64,000 nt of DNA, from the NCBI GenBank assembly GCA_963818645.1, contig CAWFTF010000016.1, forward strand, positions 62,001-126,000. The letters are read 5' to 3'. Below, in pieces: positions 1-8,551 of this stretch. Source of the stretch: Gp6-AA40 sp963818645. GTDB taxonomy: Bacteria; Acidobacteriota; Vicinamibacteria; Vicinamibacterales; UBA2999. Positions within the stretch are counted from its first letter, which is position 1, and each line of letters starts with the position of its first letter. The notes beneath the pieces were generated by a model. It was not told the origin of the DNA. It saw nothing but the letters and a program-made list of their open reading frames with translations, and made no database searches. The position numbers and the translations under genes are program-made.

Positions 1-2
1 CG

Positions 3-134
3 CACCGCTGGCTTCAGATCGTCAAGCAGTCGATCCGGACCGTACTGCCCGGCTTCAGCGCGCGCCGCATGGTCAAGGACTACGTGCGAGACATGTATCT
101 GCCCGCGGTCCGGCGCGAAACGCTGACCCTTTAG
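3..134 (+). CDS. glgP: Alpha-glucan (glycogen) phosphorylase, C-terminal end only
   Basis: This is the last 43 codons of a gene that enters from the left edge, ending at TAG 132-134. The translated tail has the pattern W-x4-K-x-SIRT, then FSARRMVKDYV, then MYLPA. This pattern closes bacterial alpha-glucan phosphorylases of the short GlgP type, where a helix carries conserved FS-x-RMV residues. The enzyme would release glucose-1-phosphate from glycogen or maltodextrin in the cytoplasm. The catalytic and pyridoxal-phosphate-binding parts lie outside the window, so the call rests on the tail alone. Confidence 0.6.
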   Translation, partial: HRWLQIVKQSIRTVLPGFSARRMVKDYVRDMYLPAVRRETLTL

Positions 135-154
135 CGACCAGATATAATCGAGAG

Positions 155-619
155 ATGGCGCCGCGAAAATCGAACCTCGCCAAAACGAAGTGCGCGCTGT
201 GCGAGGCGAAGGAAGTCTCCGAACCGCGCGGCGAAGAGCGCTACTGCAGGGACTGCTGGGAAAAGAAGATCGCCGTCGAGGAGATCGTCGCCCGCGAGTT
301 CGCGCTCAAGCGCTATATCCGCGCGCACAGCGCCGAGAAGTACCTGATCTACCACTCGACCATCAAACGGCCCTGCGGCCAGATCCTCGTCGTCGACGAC
401 GGGTACGATCTGTTCCTCTCCGTGATCCTCTACCCGAACTTCGGCTGGGACGAACCCGCGTATCACCTCGAAGGCGATCCCGAAGGGCGGGCCTTTGCCG
501 AGATCCTCGTGGACGTCGTTGCCACCGAGGTCATCGAGCCGTGGGGTGGCGGAAAGTGGCACCTGGAAATCTTCCGAGCGCTCAATCCTGAGCCGGAAGA
601 CTGGAACGGAGAGATGTAG
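155..619 (+). CDS. Hypothetical protein with N-terminal CxxC...CxxC zinc ribbon
   Basis: This encodes a 154-residue soluble acidic protein with no signal peptide or membrane segment. Residues 13-34 hold two CxxC knuckles (C13/C16 and C31/C34) separated by 14 residues, which is the layout of a small treble-clef or zinc-ribbon site. The remainder (about 45-145) is mixed alpha/beta with many aromatics and has no motif I can name. It starts 20 bases after the phosphorylase stop on the same strand, so it could be co-transcribed. I do not recognise the family. Zinc binding is inferred from cysteine spacing only. Confidence 0.6.
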   Translation: MAPRKSNLAKTKCALCEAKEVSEPRGEERYCRDCWEKKIAVEEIVAREFALKRYIRAHSAEKYLIYHSTIKRPCGQILVVDDGYDLFLSVILYPNFGWDEPAYHLEGDPEGRAFAEILVDVVATEVIEPWGGGKWHLEIFRALNPEPEDWNGEM

Positions 620-650
620 CTATAATGCCCGGGTTTAGTGGAGGTCAACC

Positions 651-1121
651 ATGAACCGCTCTGGACGTATTCTCCTGTTACTCGCCGGCGTTACGCTCGT
701 ATCGGCGATCGCCTCGGCTGAGCAAGCCAAGCCAGCGGTCCCTCCTCCCGCCTCGACGACGCAGAAGCCCAACGACGAGGGAGCGCCGAAGAAGCTGGTG
801 CCGCCCGTCCGTGGCGAGGCCACGATCGGCTATCTGAAGCCCGTCACGAAGCAAGACAAGAACATGATCATCACGACGATCAAGATCAAGAACTTGTCGA
901 ACGGCGCGATTGCCGGACTGAAGGTCGACGAGTTCTGGTACGACAAGGACGGGAATCCGGTCACCGGCTCTCAGCCCTTCCGGTGGCGCAAGCCCCTGCA
1001 GCCTGGCGAGGTGATCGACGTCGTCCTGCAGGTTCCACGAAATCCGGCGATGAACCGGAATCAGTACAAGTTCGAGCACGCCAACGGCACGATCAAGGCG
1101 ACGCTTCTGCCAAAGCTCTAG
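651..1121 (+). CDS. Secreted FxLYD-like hypothetical protein
   Basis: The product is 156 residues with a clear signal peptide: a basic start, a hydrophobic run LLLLAGVTLVSAIA, and a likely cleavage after ASA near residue 24. A Pro-rich linker follows. From about residue 60 there is a single beta-sandwich-like region with IKIKNLSNGAIAGLKVDEFW, which resembles FxLYD-type domains that describe additions to a backbone of extracytoplasmic proteins. A GGAGG ribosome-binding site lies 5-9 bases upstream of ATG. The stop codon is one base from the convergent DUF4870 gene. The function is unknown and an envelope location is inferred from the signal peptide. Confidence 0.6.
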   Translation: MNRSGRILLLLAGVTLVSAIASAEQAKPAVPPPASTTQKPNDEGAPKKLVPPVRGEATIGYLKPVTKQDKNMIITTIKIKNLSNGAIAGLKVDEFWYDKDGNPVTGSQPFRWRKPLQPGEVIDVVLQVPRNPAMNRNQYKFEHANGTIKATLLPKL

Positions 1122-1122
1122 A

Positions 1123-1492
1123 TCAAGGCCGGCACATTCGGTCCGCAATCGACGCGGCAACTGGAATTCGCCATAGGCGGCCAGTTGCCGCATGCCAGAT
1201 GGCAGCAACCCACAGCACGACTCCCGCCAGCCAGATCAGACCCGCAGCCCACGCCCAGAATCCAAACGCACCGGGCATGAACATCAGCGACGTTGCCGCG
1301 ATGCCTGAGAGCAGCGCGACCACGAGGGCAACGATCCCGAACGTCGACGCACGCCTGCGCCGCGTGGAAACGGACGTAGAGATCGCGGCGTTCGAGAAAC
1401 CAGAACAGGGCCCCTGTGATCCACCAGCCGGCGTACGCGAGCGGGGCCGCTACACGTCCTGGAAGGTTGAGAGAAAAGGGGTCTGGAGTCAT
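1123..1492 (-). CDS. DUF4870-like small membrane protein (frameshifted)
   Basis: The amino end (MTPDPFSLNLPGR, then APLAYAGWWITG and ERRDLYVRFHAAQA) is read from ATG 1492. The family-typical continuation (FGIVALVVALLSG, then AAGLIWLAGVVLWVAAIWHA) is in another frame ending at 1123. The switch lies around 1350-1365. Joined, the protein is about 122 residues with three hydrophobic segments and the VRFHAAQA motif of DUF4870/Tic20-like proteins. Its ATG directly follows the gltS TAA, so the two are likely co-transcribed. The break is probably a one-base error, but real inactivation cannot be excluded. Confidence 0.6.
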
Positions 1493-2710
1493 TTACCGCC
1501 AGAAGTTGATCGTCGCGGTGATCAGCAGACCGTTGACGAAGTCGATGCCAAACGCGCCAACGAGAGGAACGACGAGATACGCCTTCGGCGCAGGTCCATA
1601 CCGTTCGACGAGTGCGCCCATGTTGGCCATGGCATTCGCGGTGGTCCCCAGCATGAATCCGCAGAAACCGCCGGCCATGACGACTGAGTCGTAGTCCATC
1701 CCCATGAGACGCGGAATCGCCCACACGCAGATGGCCGCGACAAGCGCAACCTGCATCGCCAGGATGACAAACAACGGGACGACGACGCCGGCGAGCTCCC
1801 AGAGCCTGAGCGTCATCAGCGCCATGACGAGGAACAGCGTCAACGCCACTTCTCCCAGGTCGTCCATCGTCCTCTGCGACATCCCGATCGCACCGGTCCA
1901 GTCGTCAAGATTGCGGATCAAGGCCGCGACGATCATCGCGCCGATGTACGCCGGGAGCCGCAACCCCATTCCCTCGATCCCTGCGCTGACCCACGCACCA
2001 GCGCCGACTGACACCGCAAGCAGCACGAGGTGCTTTATGAGCCCGTACGCCTGGACGTCTTCGCCGACGGGCGCCGTTTCCAACGGCTCCGGCGTTCGCT
2101 CCTCGACGAGGTGCATCAGCGGTTCTTTCGCCGCCTGAACGGGAATCAATCGCGGCCGCCGTTGTAATAAGTACGTCGCGACCGGACCACCGATCAGACC
2201 TCCGGCGACGATTCCCCCCATTGCTGCAGACACTGCGAGCGTTGCCGCGCCAGTCACGCCCGCCTCTTCGAAGAGCGGTGCAAACGCCAGGCCGGTCGCC
2301 GGCCCACCGGTGAGCGTCGTCGAACCGGCAAGGACACCCATCAGCGGATGCTGACCGAGCGCGAGCGCGGTGACACCCCCAACGACGTTCTGGAGCACGG
2401 CCGCCACAGAGGCGACGACCATCATGATGGCGACAAGCGGGCCGCCGCGCTTCAGCACGAGCACGCTCGCACCGAATCCGATCGAAGCAAAGAACGTGTT
2501 CTGCAGCGGCGTCTGCAGCGTGGTGTCGAATGTCGGCGCGGGCCACTCCATCGCATGGAGCAACGCGAACAGCGCGGCCACCGGTAAGCCACCGACCACC
2601 GGAGCAGGAATGTTGTAGCGAGCGAGGACCGGCACCATCCGCTTGAGGCCGTAACCCACGAACAGCATCAAGCCGGCAAAGGCGACGGTCTGTATGAAAT
2701 CCAGGCGCAT
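1493..2710 (-). CDS. gltS: Sodium/glutamate symporter, GltS family
   Basis: This is a 405-residue polytopic membrane protein of the usual GltS length. It has about ten hydrophobic helices and the paired glycine-rich re-entrant loops of the family: GSTTLTGGPATGLAFAP in the first half and MAGGFCGFMLGTTANAMANM in the second. The family imports L-glutamate with Na+. An internal hydrophilic loop (about residues 185-215) separates the two inverted halves. It ends with TAA directly before the start of the small DUF4870-like protein. No neighbouring glutamate-metabolism gene is visible. The substrate is assigned from the family. Confidence 0.88.
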   Translation of the reverse strand: MRLDFIQTVAFAGLMLFVGYGLKRMVPVLARYNIPAPVVGGLPVAALFALLHAMEWPAPTFDTTLQTPLQNTFFASIGFGASVLVLKRGGPLVAIMMVVASVAAVLQNVVGGVTALALGQHPLMGVLAGSTTLTGGPATGLAFAPLFEEAGVTGAATLAVSAAMGGIVAGGLIGGPVATYLLQRRPRLIPVQAAKEPLMHLVEERTPEPLETAPVGEDVQAYGLIKHLVLLAVSVGAGAWVSAGIEGMGLRLPAYIGAMIVAALIRNLDDWTGAIGMSQRTMDDLGEVALTLFLVMALMTLRLWELAGVVVPLFVILAMQVALVAAICVWAIPRLMGMDYDSVVMAGGFCGFMLGTTANAMANMGALVERYGPAPKAYLVVPLVGAFGIDFVNGLLITATINFWR

Positions 2711-2737
2711 TAGGTGCGGTGAACTACGACTGCTCGT

Positions 2738-4816
2738 TCAACGCACTCTGATCTGAATGTCGCGGCTGACGACGGTGTCCTGATTGGCGCGTGAGCGTCC
2801 TTCGACATGGATCGACGTAGAGTCCGGACTCCACGGCGTCGAGTGGCAGACGCGCCTGGAAGCCGTAGCCTCCGCTCTTCCCTTGCAATTCGGTCGAAGA
2901 GCGTTCGTCGTTGACCGCCTGCACGACTCGACCACCTTCTGCGCGAAGCTCCGCCTTGAAATCGAGCATGGTGTGCCGTGTGCTGCGTGCGTTCTCGTAG
3001 AACTCGGCGAAGAGCACGAGCAGGTCGCCCTTCTCGAATTCACGCATCGTCGTGATGGGACCCGGGAGAAAATCTGCCAGCGGATCCTTCGGCTTGATCG
3101 TTGGCGCCTGCGCGGCGGCTGCGGACGTCACGGCGACTCCGCTCATCATGAGCGACTCCTTGCTGAAGTCCGGAACCTCCAGATCGTAGACAACGCTGCC
3201 GGCCTTGCCCGCCTTGTTTCCGGCAGCGACGCGCATCTGGTAGCGCCCCGGCGGCAGGTTCGCCTGCGACAGCACACGGAAGCCACGCGCCTTCGCGCGT
3301 TCGTACGTATCAGGCTTCAATGTGAGCGTAGCGGTCTGCCGCTCGCCGGGAAACACTTTCCCCGTCGTGTTCGTCGCGGTGTACGCGACTTCGATCTGTT
3401 CGTTGAACGTGCCATTGCCCTCGACGAAGTCGAGGTTCCGTACGTCGATTTCAAGCGCCAACGCAATGGCCGCATTCGGTGCCGTTCCCTTGAAAGGCGC
3501 CGCGAATACCTTGAGCGGTACGCCGCTCACAGGAAGCGGGCTGCCGAGCGCTTCGGAGAGCGCCGGCGCTATTGCGTTCGCTGACGCCGCAGGCTGGTTC
3601 GGCGCACGCCCGCGCGCCTCGTAATAGCCGGCACGATTGCGGACGCGCAGACCGGGACGATTGACGCGAACTTCCAGCTTCCGGTAGCGGCCGTTACGCC
3701 GATCGTTGGTCGAGTAGAAACCGAGCATGTAGTAGCTGCTGTTCTCGGTGACGATGCGATCGAAGGCGCCGTTGAGGTCGTTGCGATTCACCGCGGCAAA
3801 TCCGCCGGTCGCGTCGGCCAACACGCGAAGACTGTCCTGCGAGAGCCGCATCTCGTTGGCAATCGCACGGCCGTCGGCGTCGCCGACGTGCTGGACACCT
3901 CGATGAGATCCGACTCCGCGTTCATCAGTCCTCTCGGATCGATCGTGTAGATGGTGACGTTGCCACGGGTGGCCGCCGCGATCGCGTCGTGCGTATCGAG
4001 TAGCACCGACGAGGCCGTCGATCCCAACTGCCCGACGGCCTGGTAGATATCGAAATCCACTCCCTCACCGATCAGGATCATCGTCTTCCGGCGACCGCGC
4101 ACGCCGGCCATGAACTCCGAGAGCTTCCGGATCGAGTTGGCCATGGAGCGCGCGCGGAAGGCGCGATCCATCTGATCGATGTCATCGCCGGGCTCGAGGG
4201 CTCCGGTGCCGGGATTCACCCGCGCACCCTCGATACGATTGAGCGTGCCCGACCGCAGCTTGCGTCCGGTGAACTTGTTGATCGCGTTGATCAGGAGCCG
4301 CGGGTTGTTTGTGAAGTCCTGACCGTCCCCGGCTCGTCCCGTGTAGACCACTGCCGCCAGATCGTTGGTGCCGAAGTTGGTCTCGATGAACCGTGTGGCC
4401 GCCGCTTTGACCCGCGGAGTACGCGTGAAATCGGTGTGCACGTCATCAAGGACGATTAGATAGATGCGACCCTCGATGTGATCGTTGCTCTGCACGTCGG
4501 CCTCGACCGGCGCAGACGCAAAGAGCGGACGCTCCGCGCGTTCGATCGGGATGTTGACGAGGGAGAAGGTCGCGACATCCTGCTTCTTGCCGTCCTCGTA
4601 GATCTCGAAGTCGTTCTTCGTGAGGTTGGCGATCGGCATTCCCTGCGCGTCGGTCACGACCGCATCGACCTCGACGTAGTTGACTTCCACGCGGAAGGTC
4701 ACCGCGGGCTGATCCGCGGACGGCGTCGGCGTCTGGGGCGCTGGCTGCTGTTGTGCGGCCAGCAGGCCGCCACTCAGGGCGGCGAGAGTCAAGGCAAACG
4801 CAAGTCGCAGTTTCAT
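2738..4816 (-). CDS. VWFA-related protein of the acidobacterial type (two frame breaks)
   Basis: A signal peptide (LALTLAALSGGLLAAQ) opens the protein. A domain with FRVEVNYVEVDAVVTDAQG and a NDFEIYEDGKKQDV segment follows, then a von Willebrand A-like fold (YLIVLDDVHTDFTRTPRVKA, RRKTMILIGEGVDF). This architecture recurs in many copies in Acidobacteriota genomes. The frame changes near 3870-3900 and again near 2805-2820. With both corrected, the protein is about 692 residues and ends in the family-typical VEGRSRANQ...IQIRVR. The VWFA metal site is not a canonical DxSxS. The role is probably extracytoplasmic and is unknown. Both breaks look like single-base errors because the expected sequence continues intact on either side. 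Confidence 0.75.
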
Positions 4817-4852
4817 AAGTTCAGTGCAGGGGCTGGCTTCCCGATTCTAGCC

Positions 4853-5013
4853 GGGATCCGGGACTCGGGATTCGGGATTCGGGACTCGGGATCAGAGTCG
4901 AGGCAAGACACGTCGAATCGAGACAAGACGGCTTTCTCAGGCGGCAACAGCGTCGAAAGAACTACGCACTCAAACCTCGGGCCCCGGGTCCCGGATCGCG
5001 AATCCCGAATCCC
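4853..5013. repeat. Inverted heptad array, GGGATTC type
   Basis: The left arm (4853-4894) is six consecutive 7-base units, all beginning GGG (GGGATCC, GGGACTC, GGGATTC twice, GGGACTC, GGGATCA), with an exact 7-base period. The right arm (4986-5013) carries the complement, including two GAATCCC units. Positions 4867-4880 and 5000-5013 are a perfect 14-base inverted repeat around a 119-base spacer. The regularly spaced GGG runs also fit a G-quadruplex pattern. The element fills the gap between divergent genes and ends 17 bases before the M24 peptidase start. Confidence 0.9.
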
Positions 5014-5030
5014 GGGCATAGAATCAGGTT

Positions 5031-6212
5031 ATGGCGCTTGATATAGCGGCAGTTCAGGATCGACTACGTAAAGCCGGCCTGGACGGATGGCTGCTGTACG
5101 ACTTTCACGGGTCCAACCCAATCGCAGCACAGCTGGCAGGCCTGACCTCCGGCACGCACATGACGACGCGGCGGTGGTATTACCTGATCCCGGCCACCGG
5201 GCAGCCGCGCGGTCTGGTTCACGCCATCGAACGCCACAACCTCGATGCATTGCCGGGTGAGCGGGTGGTGTATTCCGGCCGGCAGCAGCTCGATGCCGGG
5301 CTCACTCAGATGCTGTCCGGCCTGAAGACAGTGGCGATGGAATACTCCCCGATGTGCGCCATCCCCTATCTCTCCCGGGTCGATGCCGGGACGGTGGAAA
5401 TGGTGCGAGCGCGCGGAGTGGAAGTCGTGTCGTCGGGAGATCTCGTCCAACAGTTCGAGGCGGCCTGGACGGACGAGCAACTGGCCACACATCGTGCAGC
5501 GTCGGAGTCGCTGTATCGCATCAAAGACCGGGCGTTCGCGATGGCGTCTGACGCCATCGCTCACGGCCGATCGCTCAGTGAGTTCGAGTTGCAGCAGAAG
5601 ATGATGAAATGGTTCGACGAAGAGGGGCTCGTGACCGACTCCCCTCCCGTCGTCGCCGTTGGTGGAAACGCGGGCGACCCCCACTATCTACCAACGGCTG
5701 ATCAGTGCCGGGCCGTGGTTCCTGACGAAGTACTGCTGCTGGACCTTTGGGGAAAGAAGCAGGACAAGGGCGCAGTGTTTGCAGACATCACGTGGGTCGC
5801 TGTGACGTCAGCGCGCGTGCCCGACGAGGTATCGCGCGCATTTCGAGCGGTCGCCGACGCACGCGACTCGGCCGTCCGTCTCGTCGTCGAGGCCGCCCGG
5901 GATGGGCGAGATCTCCGGGGATGGGAAGTAGATGAGGCAGCCCGAGCCGTGCTGATGGGTCAGGGATACGGCGATCGCATCGTGCATCGCACCGGCCACA
6001 GTCTCGGCGAGAACGTCCACGGAAACGGCGTCCACATGGACGACTTCGAGACGCATGACGACCGGCGCGTCCTGCCAGGTACGGGCTTTACCGTTGAACC
6101 CGGGCTCTATTTCGAAACGTTCGGCGTCCGCACCGAGATTAATGTATATCGGGGCGAGCGCGAGGCAGTTGTGACAGGGCCACGGCAAAGCGAAATCGTG
6201 ACTCTGGTGTGA
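5031..6212 (+). CDS. M24 family metallopeptidase (Xaa-Pro aminopeptidase type)
   Basis: This is a 393-residue cytoplasmic protein. The N-terminal creatinase-like domain covers about residues 1-150 and the pita-bread catalytic domain about 160-393. Metal-ligand segments of the M24 fold are present: LLLDLWGKK with the downstream DITW aspartate, HRTGHSLGENVHG, TVEPGLY, and RTEINVY with the last glutamate. These fit dinuclear-metal peptidases that remove residues before proline. It stands alone between a divergent gene and htrA. The start ATG has only a weak AGG upstream. The exact substrate (aminopeptidase P or prolidase) cannot be read from the sequence. Confidence 0.85.
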   Translation: MALDIAAVQDRLRKAGLDGWLLYDFHGSNPIAAQLAGLTSGTHMTTRRWYYLIPATGQPRGLVHAIERHNLDALPGERVVYSGRQQLDAGLTQMLSGLKTVAMEYSPMCAIPYLSRVDAGTVEMVRARGVEVVSSGDLVQQFEAAWTDEQLATHRAASESLYRIKDRAFAMASDAIAHGRSLSEFELQQKMMKWFDEEGLVTDSPPVVAVGGNAGDPHYLPTADQCRAVVPDEVLLLDLWGKKQDKGAVFADITWVAVTSARVPDEVSRAFRAVADARDSAVRLVVEAARDGRDLRGWEVDEAARAVLMGQGYGDRIVHRTGHSLGENVHGNGVHMDDFETHDDRRVLPGTGFTVEPGLYFETFGVRTEINVYRGEREAVVTGPRQSEIVTLV

Positions 6213-6264
6213 AGTTGGCCCCACAATAGGTCGACAATAGGCGAGTGAGCGTTTGGAGGCTCTG

Positions 6265-7806
6265 ATGTCCAACCGAAGAAACACCTGGTTCTATGCACTG
6301 CTCATCGCGATGACCTCGGCTGCCGCCGCGCTCGTGATCGCTTCGCGGCTCGGCCTGGCGCCGGAATCGTCCGCGCAGACCATTGCGGCGCCGCCGATGA
6401 ACAGTGCGCCCATTACAGGTCCCCTGACGGCGAGCACGTTCCGCGACGTCGCGAAGACCGTGATGCCGGCCGTCGTCAACATCCGGACCGAGTCGAAGCA
6501 ACGCGCGCAGGATCTGAGCGAGTTCTTCGGCGGCAACGATCTGTTCGATCGATTCTTCGGTCAGCAGGAGCCGCGTGAACGCGGTGGCGGACAACGACCG
6601 CGCGAGCAGGTCGTGCAGGCCGCCGGCACCGGCTTCATCATCGACAAAGCCGGTTTCATCCTCACCAACAACCATGTCGTCGAAGGCGCGACCAAGATCA
6701 AGGTGTCGCTCTACGGCGAGGACGACGATCAGGAGTACGACGCGAAGGTGATTGGACACGATCCGCTCACCGATAGCGCATTGATCGAGCTGACGCAGAA
6801 GCCGGATCACATGCTGCCCGAGGTGAAGTTCGGCGACTCGTCGCAGATGCAGCCGGGCGACTGGGTGATGGCCATCGGGAACCCCTTCGGCCTCGCACAC
6901 ACCGTGAGCGTCGGCGTCATCAGCGCACTCGAGCGTCCGTTCACAGTGGCCGAGGGTCGCTCCGCGCAGGTACTGCAGACCGACGCGGCGATCAATCCCG
7001 GCAACTCGGGTGGGCCACTGCTCAACCTGCGCGGCGAAGTGATCGGGATCAACACCGCGATCTACACAGACGCCCGACAGCAGGGCAACATCGGAATCGG
7101 CTTTGCGATTCCCAGCAATACGGTTCGTGAGCTCCTGCCACAGCTGCGCACGGGCAAGATCACGCGTGGCCGCATCGGCGTTTCGGTCGGCGCCATTGCG
7201 CGCGAGGCGGTTGACGAGTTCGGCCTGAAAGATCGCAAGGGTGCTGTCGTGCAGAGCGTCGCGCCCAACAGCGCAGCGAGCAAGGCGGGGCTCGAGCCGG
7301 GTGACGTGATCGTCGGCTGGGGTGGCAAGCCTGTCAGCTCGCGCGATGAGCTCGTTCGCATGGTCGTCAATACGAGGCCCGGAACCACGGTTCCGCTCCG
7401 CGTCATGCGCGACAGGATGGAGCGGACGATCAGCATCACGGTGGACGAGCTGGACCTCGAAACCGAAACCAACAGCGCACGCAGTAACGGCCGTGAACCT
7501 GATGATCCCGCCCAGGAAACGAGCAGCGGCTTCGGCATCACGCTGCAGAACATCACGCCTGAGATCGCGCGCCGGTTGCGCATGGAGAATCGACGTGGCG
7601 CAGTCATCACCGACGTCGAGCAAGGGAGTCCCGCAGCTCGCGCCGGCATGCAGCCCGGCGATGTGATCGTGCGAGTCGGACAGCAGGCGGTCGAGACAGC
7701 TGCCGACGCCCAGCGGGAGCTGGCGCGCATCCCATCTGGCGGCACTGCATTCTTGCGCGTCGTTCGCGGCGGCCAGGAAACGTTCGTCACGGTGACCAAG
7801 GATTAA
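6265..7806 (+). CDS. HtrA/DegP-type periplasmic serine protease with two PDZ domains
   Basis: This is a 513-residue protein with an N-terminal hydrophobic signal or anchor (about residues 10-28). The trypsin-like domain has the triad H137 (TNNHVVEG), D170 (LTDSALIEL) and S248 (NPGNSGGPLL). Two PDZ domains follow at roughly 280-390 and 410-510, each with a PAGxxPGDVI-like carboxylate-binding turn (KAGLEPGDVIV, RAGMQPGDVIV). The family degrades or refolds damaged envelope proteins. I chose ATG 6265 because GGAGG sits five bases before it. A TTG at 6253 in the same frame would place the ribosome-binding site inside the gene. A heptad array and a terminator follow. Confidence 0.93.
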   Translation: MSNRRNTWFYALLIAMTSAAAALVIASRLGLAPESSAQTIAAPPMNSAPITGPLTASTFRDVAKTVMPAVVNIRTESKQRAQDLSEFFGGNDLFDRFFGQQEPRERGGGQRPREQVVQAAGTGFIIDKAGFILTNNHVVEGATKIKVSLYGEDDDQEYDAKVIGHDPLTDSALIELTQKPDHMLPEVKFGDSSQMQPGDWVMAIGNPFGLAHTVSVGVISALERPFTVAEGRSAQVLQTDAAINPGNSGGPLLNLRGEVIGINTAIYTDARQQGNIGIGFAIPSNTVRELLPQLRTGKITRGRIGVSVGAIAREAVDEFGLKDRKGAVVQSVAPNSAASKAGLEPGDVIVGWGGKPVSSRDELVRMVVNTRPGTTVPLRVMRDRMERTISITVDELDLETETNSARSNGREPDDPAQETSSGFGITLQNITPEIARRLRMENRRGAVITDVEQGSPAARAGMQPGDVIVRVGQQAVETAADAQRELARIPSGGTAFLRVVRGGQETFVTVTKD

Positions 7807-7809
7807 CTC

Positions 7810-7837
7810 GGGATCCGGGGTTCGGGATTCGGGATTC
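7810..7837. repeat. Heptad array, GGGATTC type, single arm
   Basis: Four head-to-tail 7-base units (GGGATCC, GGGGTTC, GGGATTC, GGGATTC) start three bases after the htrA stop codon. No inverted partner arm was found nearby, unlike most other elements in the window. The four GGG runs at 7-base spacing match a G-quadruplex pattern. An intrinsic terminator follows directly. Confidence 0.85.
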
Positions 7838-7847
7838 GGCAAATTCA

Positions 7848-7884
7848 GGCCTCAGTTGCGAACGCAACTGGGGCCTTTTCTTTT
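7848..7884 (+). terminator. Intrinsic terminator after htrA
   Basis: GGCCTCAGTTGC (7848-7859) pairs over 12 bases with GCAACTGGGGCC (7864-7875), with one G-U pair and a GAAC tetraloop. A T-rich run (TTTTCTTTT) follows immediately. This is a textbook rho-independent terminator for the htrA transcript. Confidence 0.9.
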
Positions 7885-7984
7885 CGACGAGCATGGCTAT
7901 AATCTGGGGCCCGTTACCCAGGGGAAGTACGTAGCGAAATCCGTCACCGGGAGTCTGCAGCCCGTTAGCACCCCGAGAGGTGAC

Positions 7985-8551
7985 ATGATCGAACGAGAAA
8001 TCAAACTGCAGTTCGAAACCGCCGGTGAAGCGCGGACGGCCATCCTGGCCGCGGGTGCAGCACCACTCAAGTGCCGGCGACTCCAGGAAGATGCACTCTT
8101 CGATACGAGCGACGAATCGCTTCGCCGCACCGGATGCGCACTGCGGGTGCGCAGCGAATCCGGCAGAAGCCTGCTGACGTTCAAAGGGCCCGCGCAGGCG
8201 AGCCGGATGAAGACTCGAGAGGAACACGAGACGGTCGTCAGCGACGGTGACGTTCTGACGCGCGTGCTCGAGTCGCTGGGTCTGCACGTGTGGTTTCGTT
8301 ATCAGAAATTTCGCGAAGAGTTCGCGGCCGAGGATGCCACGATCGCGCTCGACGAGACGCCGATCGGTACGTTCGTCGAGATCGAGGGCGGCGAGCGGGC
8401 GATCGAGTTCATGGCGCGGGCGCTCGGGCGCTGCGAGTCCGACTACGTGCTCGACTCGTATCGCGGCTTGTTTCTTCAGCGACGAGAGCGGCTCGGATTC
8501 ACCGGCGCCGACATGATGTTCGCCGACGAATGGTCCCAGCACTCGTCCTGA
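7985..8551 (+). CDS. CYTH domain protein (class IV adenylate cyclase / triphosphate tunnel enzyme)
   Basis: This is a 188-residue soluble protein. It begins with MIEREIKLQF, the ExExK signature of CYTH proteins (E-R-E-I-K). Tunnel-lining charged strands follow: ALRVRSESGRSLLTFKGP, EEHETVV, FRYQKFREEF and TFVEIEGG. CYTH enzymes hydrolyse inorganic or organic triphosphates, or cyclise ATP. Which reaction applies here is not visible. ATG 7985 was chosen over an upstream in-frame start because the ExExK motif must sit at the amino end and GAGAGG precedes it. The gene overlaps the next by 22 bases, so the two are probably co-translated. Confidence 0.85.
   Translation: MIEREIKLQFETAGEARTAILAAGAAPLKCRRLQEDALFDTSDESLRRTGCALRVRSESGRSLLTFKGPAQASRMKTREEHETVVSDGDVLTRVLESLGLHVWFRYQKFREEFAAEDATIALDETPIGTFVEIEGGERAIEFMARALGRCESDYVLDSYRGLFLQRRERLGFTGADMMFADEWSQHSS

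Noticed and set aside
4853..5013. CRISPR array as an explanation for the tandem repeats
   Set aside because: Units are 7 bases without spacers and are inverted in the second arm. No cas gene is present.
6225..6245. ACAATAGG present twice upstream of htrA
   Set aside because: Two short copies 11 bases apart are too little to call an operator or repeat family.
6139..7842. Minus-strand open frame of 567 residues opposite htrA
   Set aside because: The htrA triad and PDZ domains prove the plus-strand gene. The opposite frame has no recognisable domain or ribosome-binding site.
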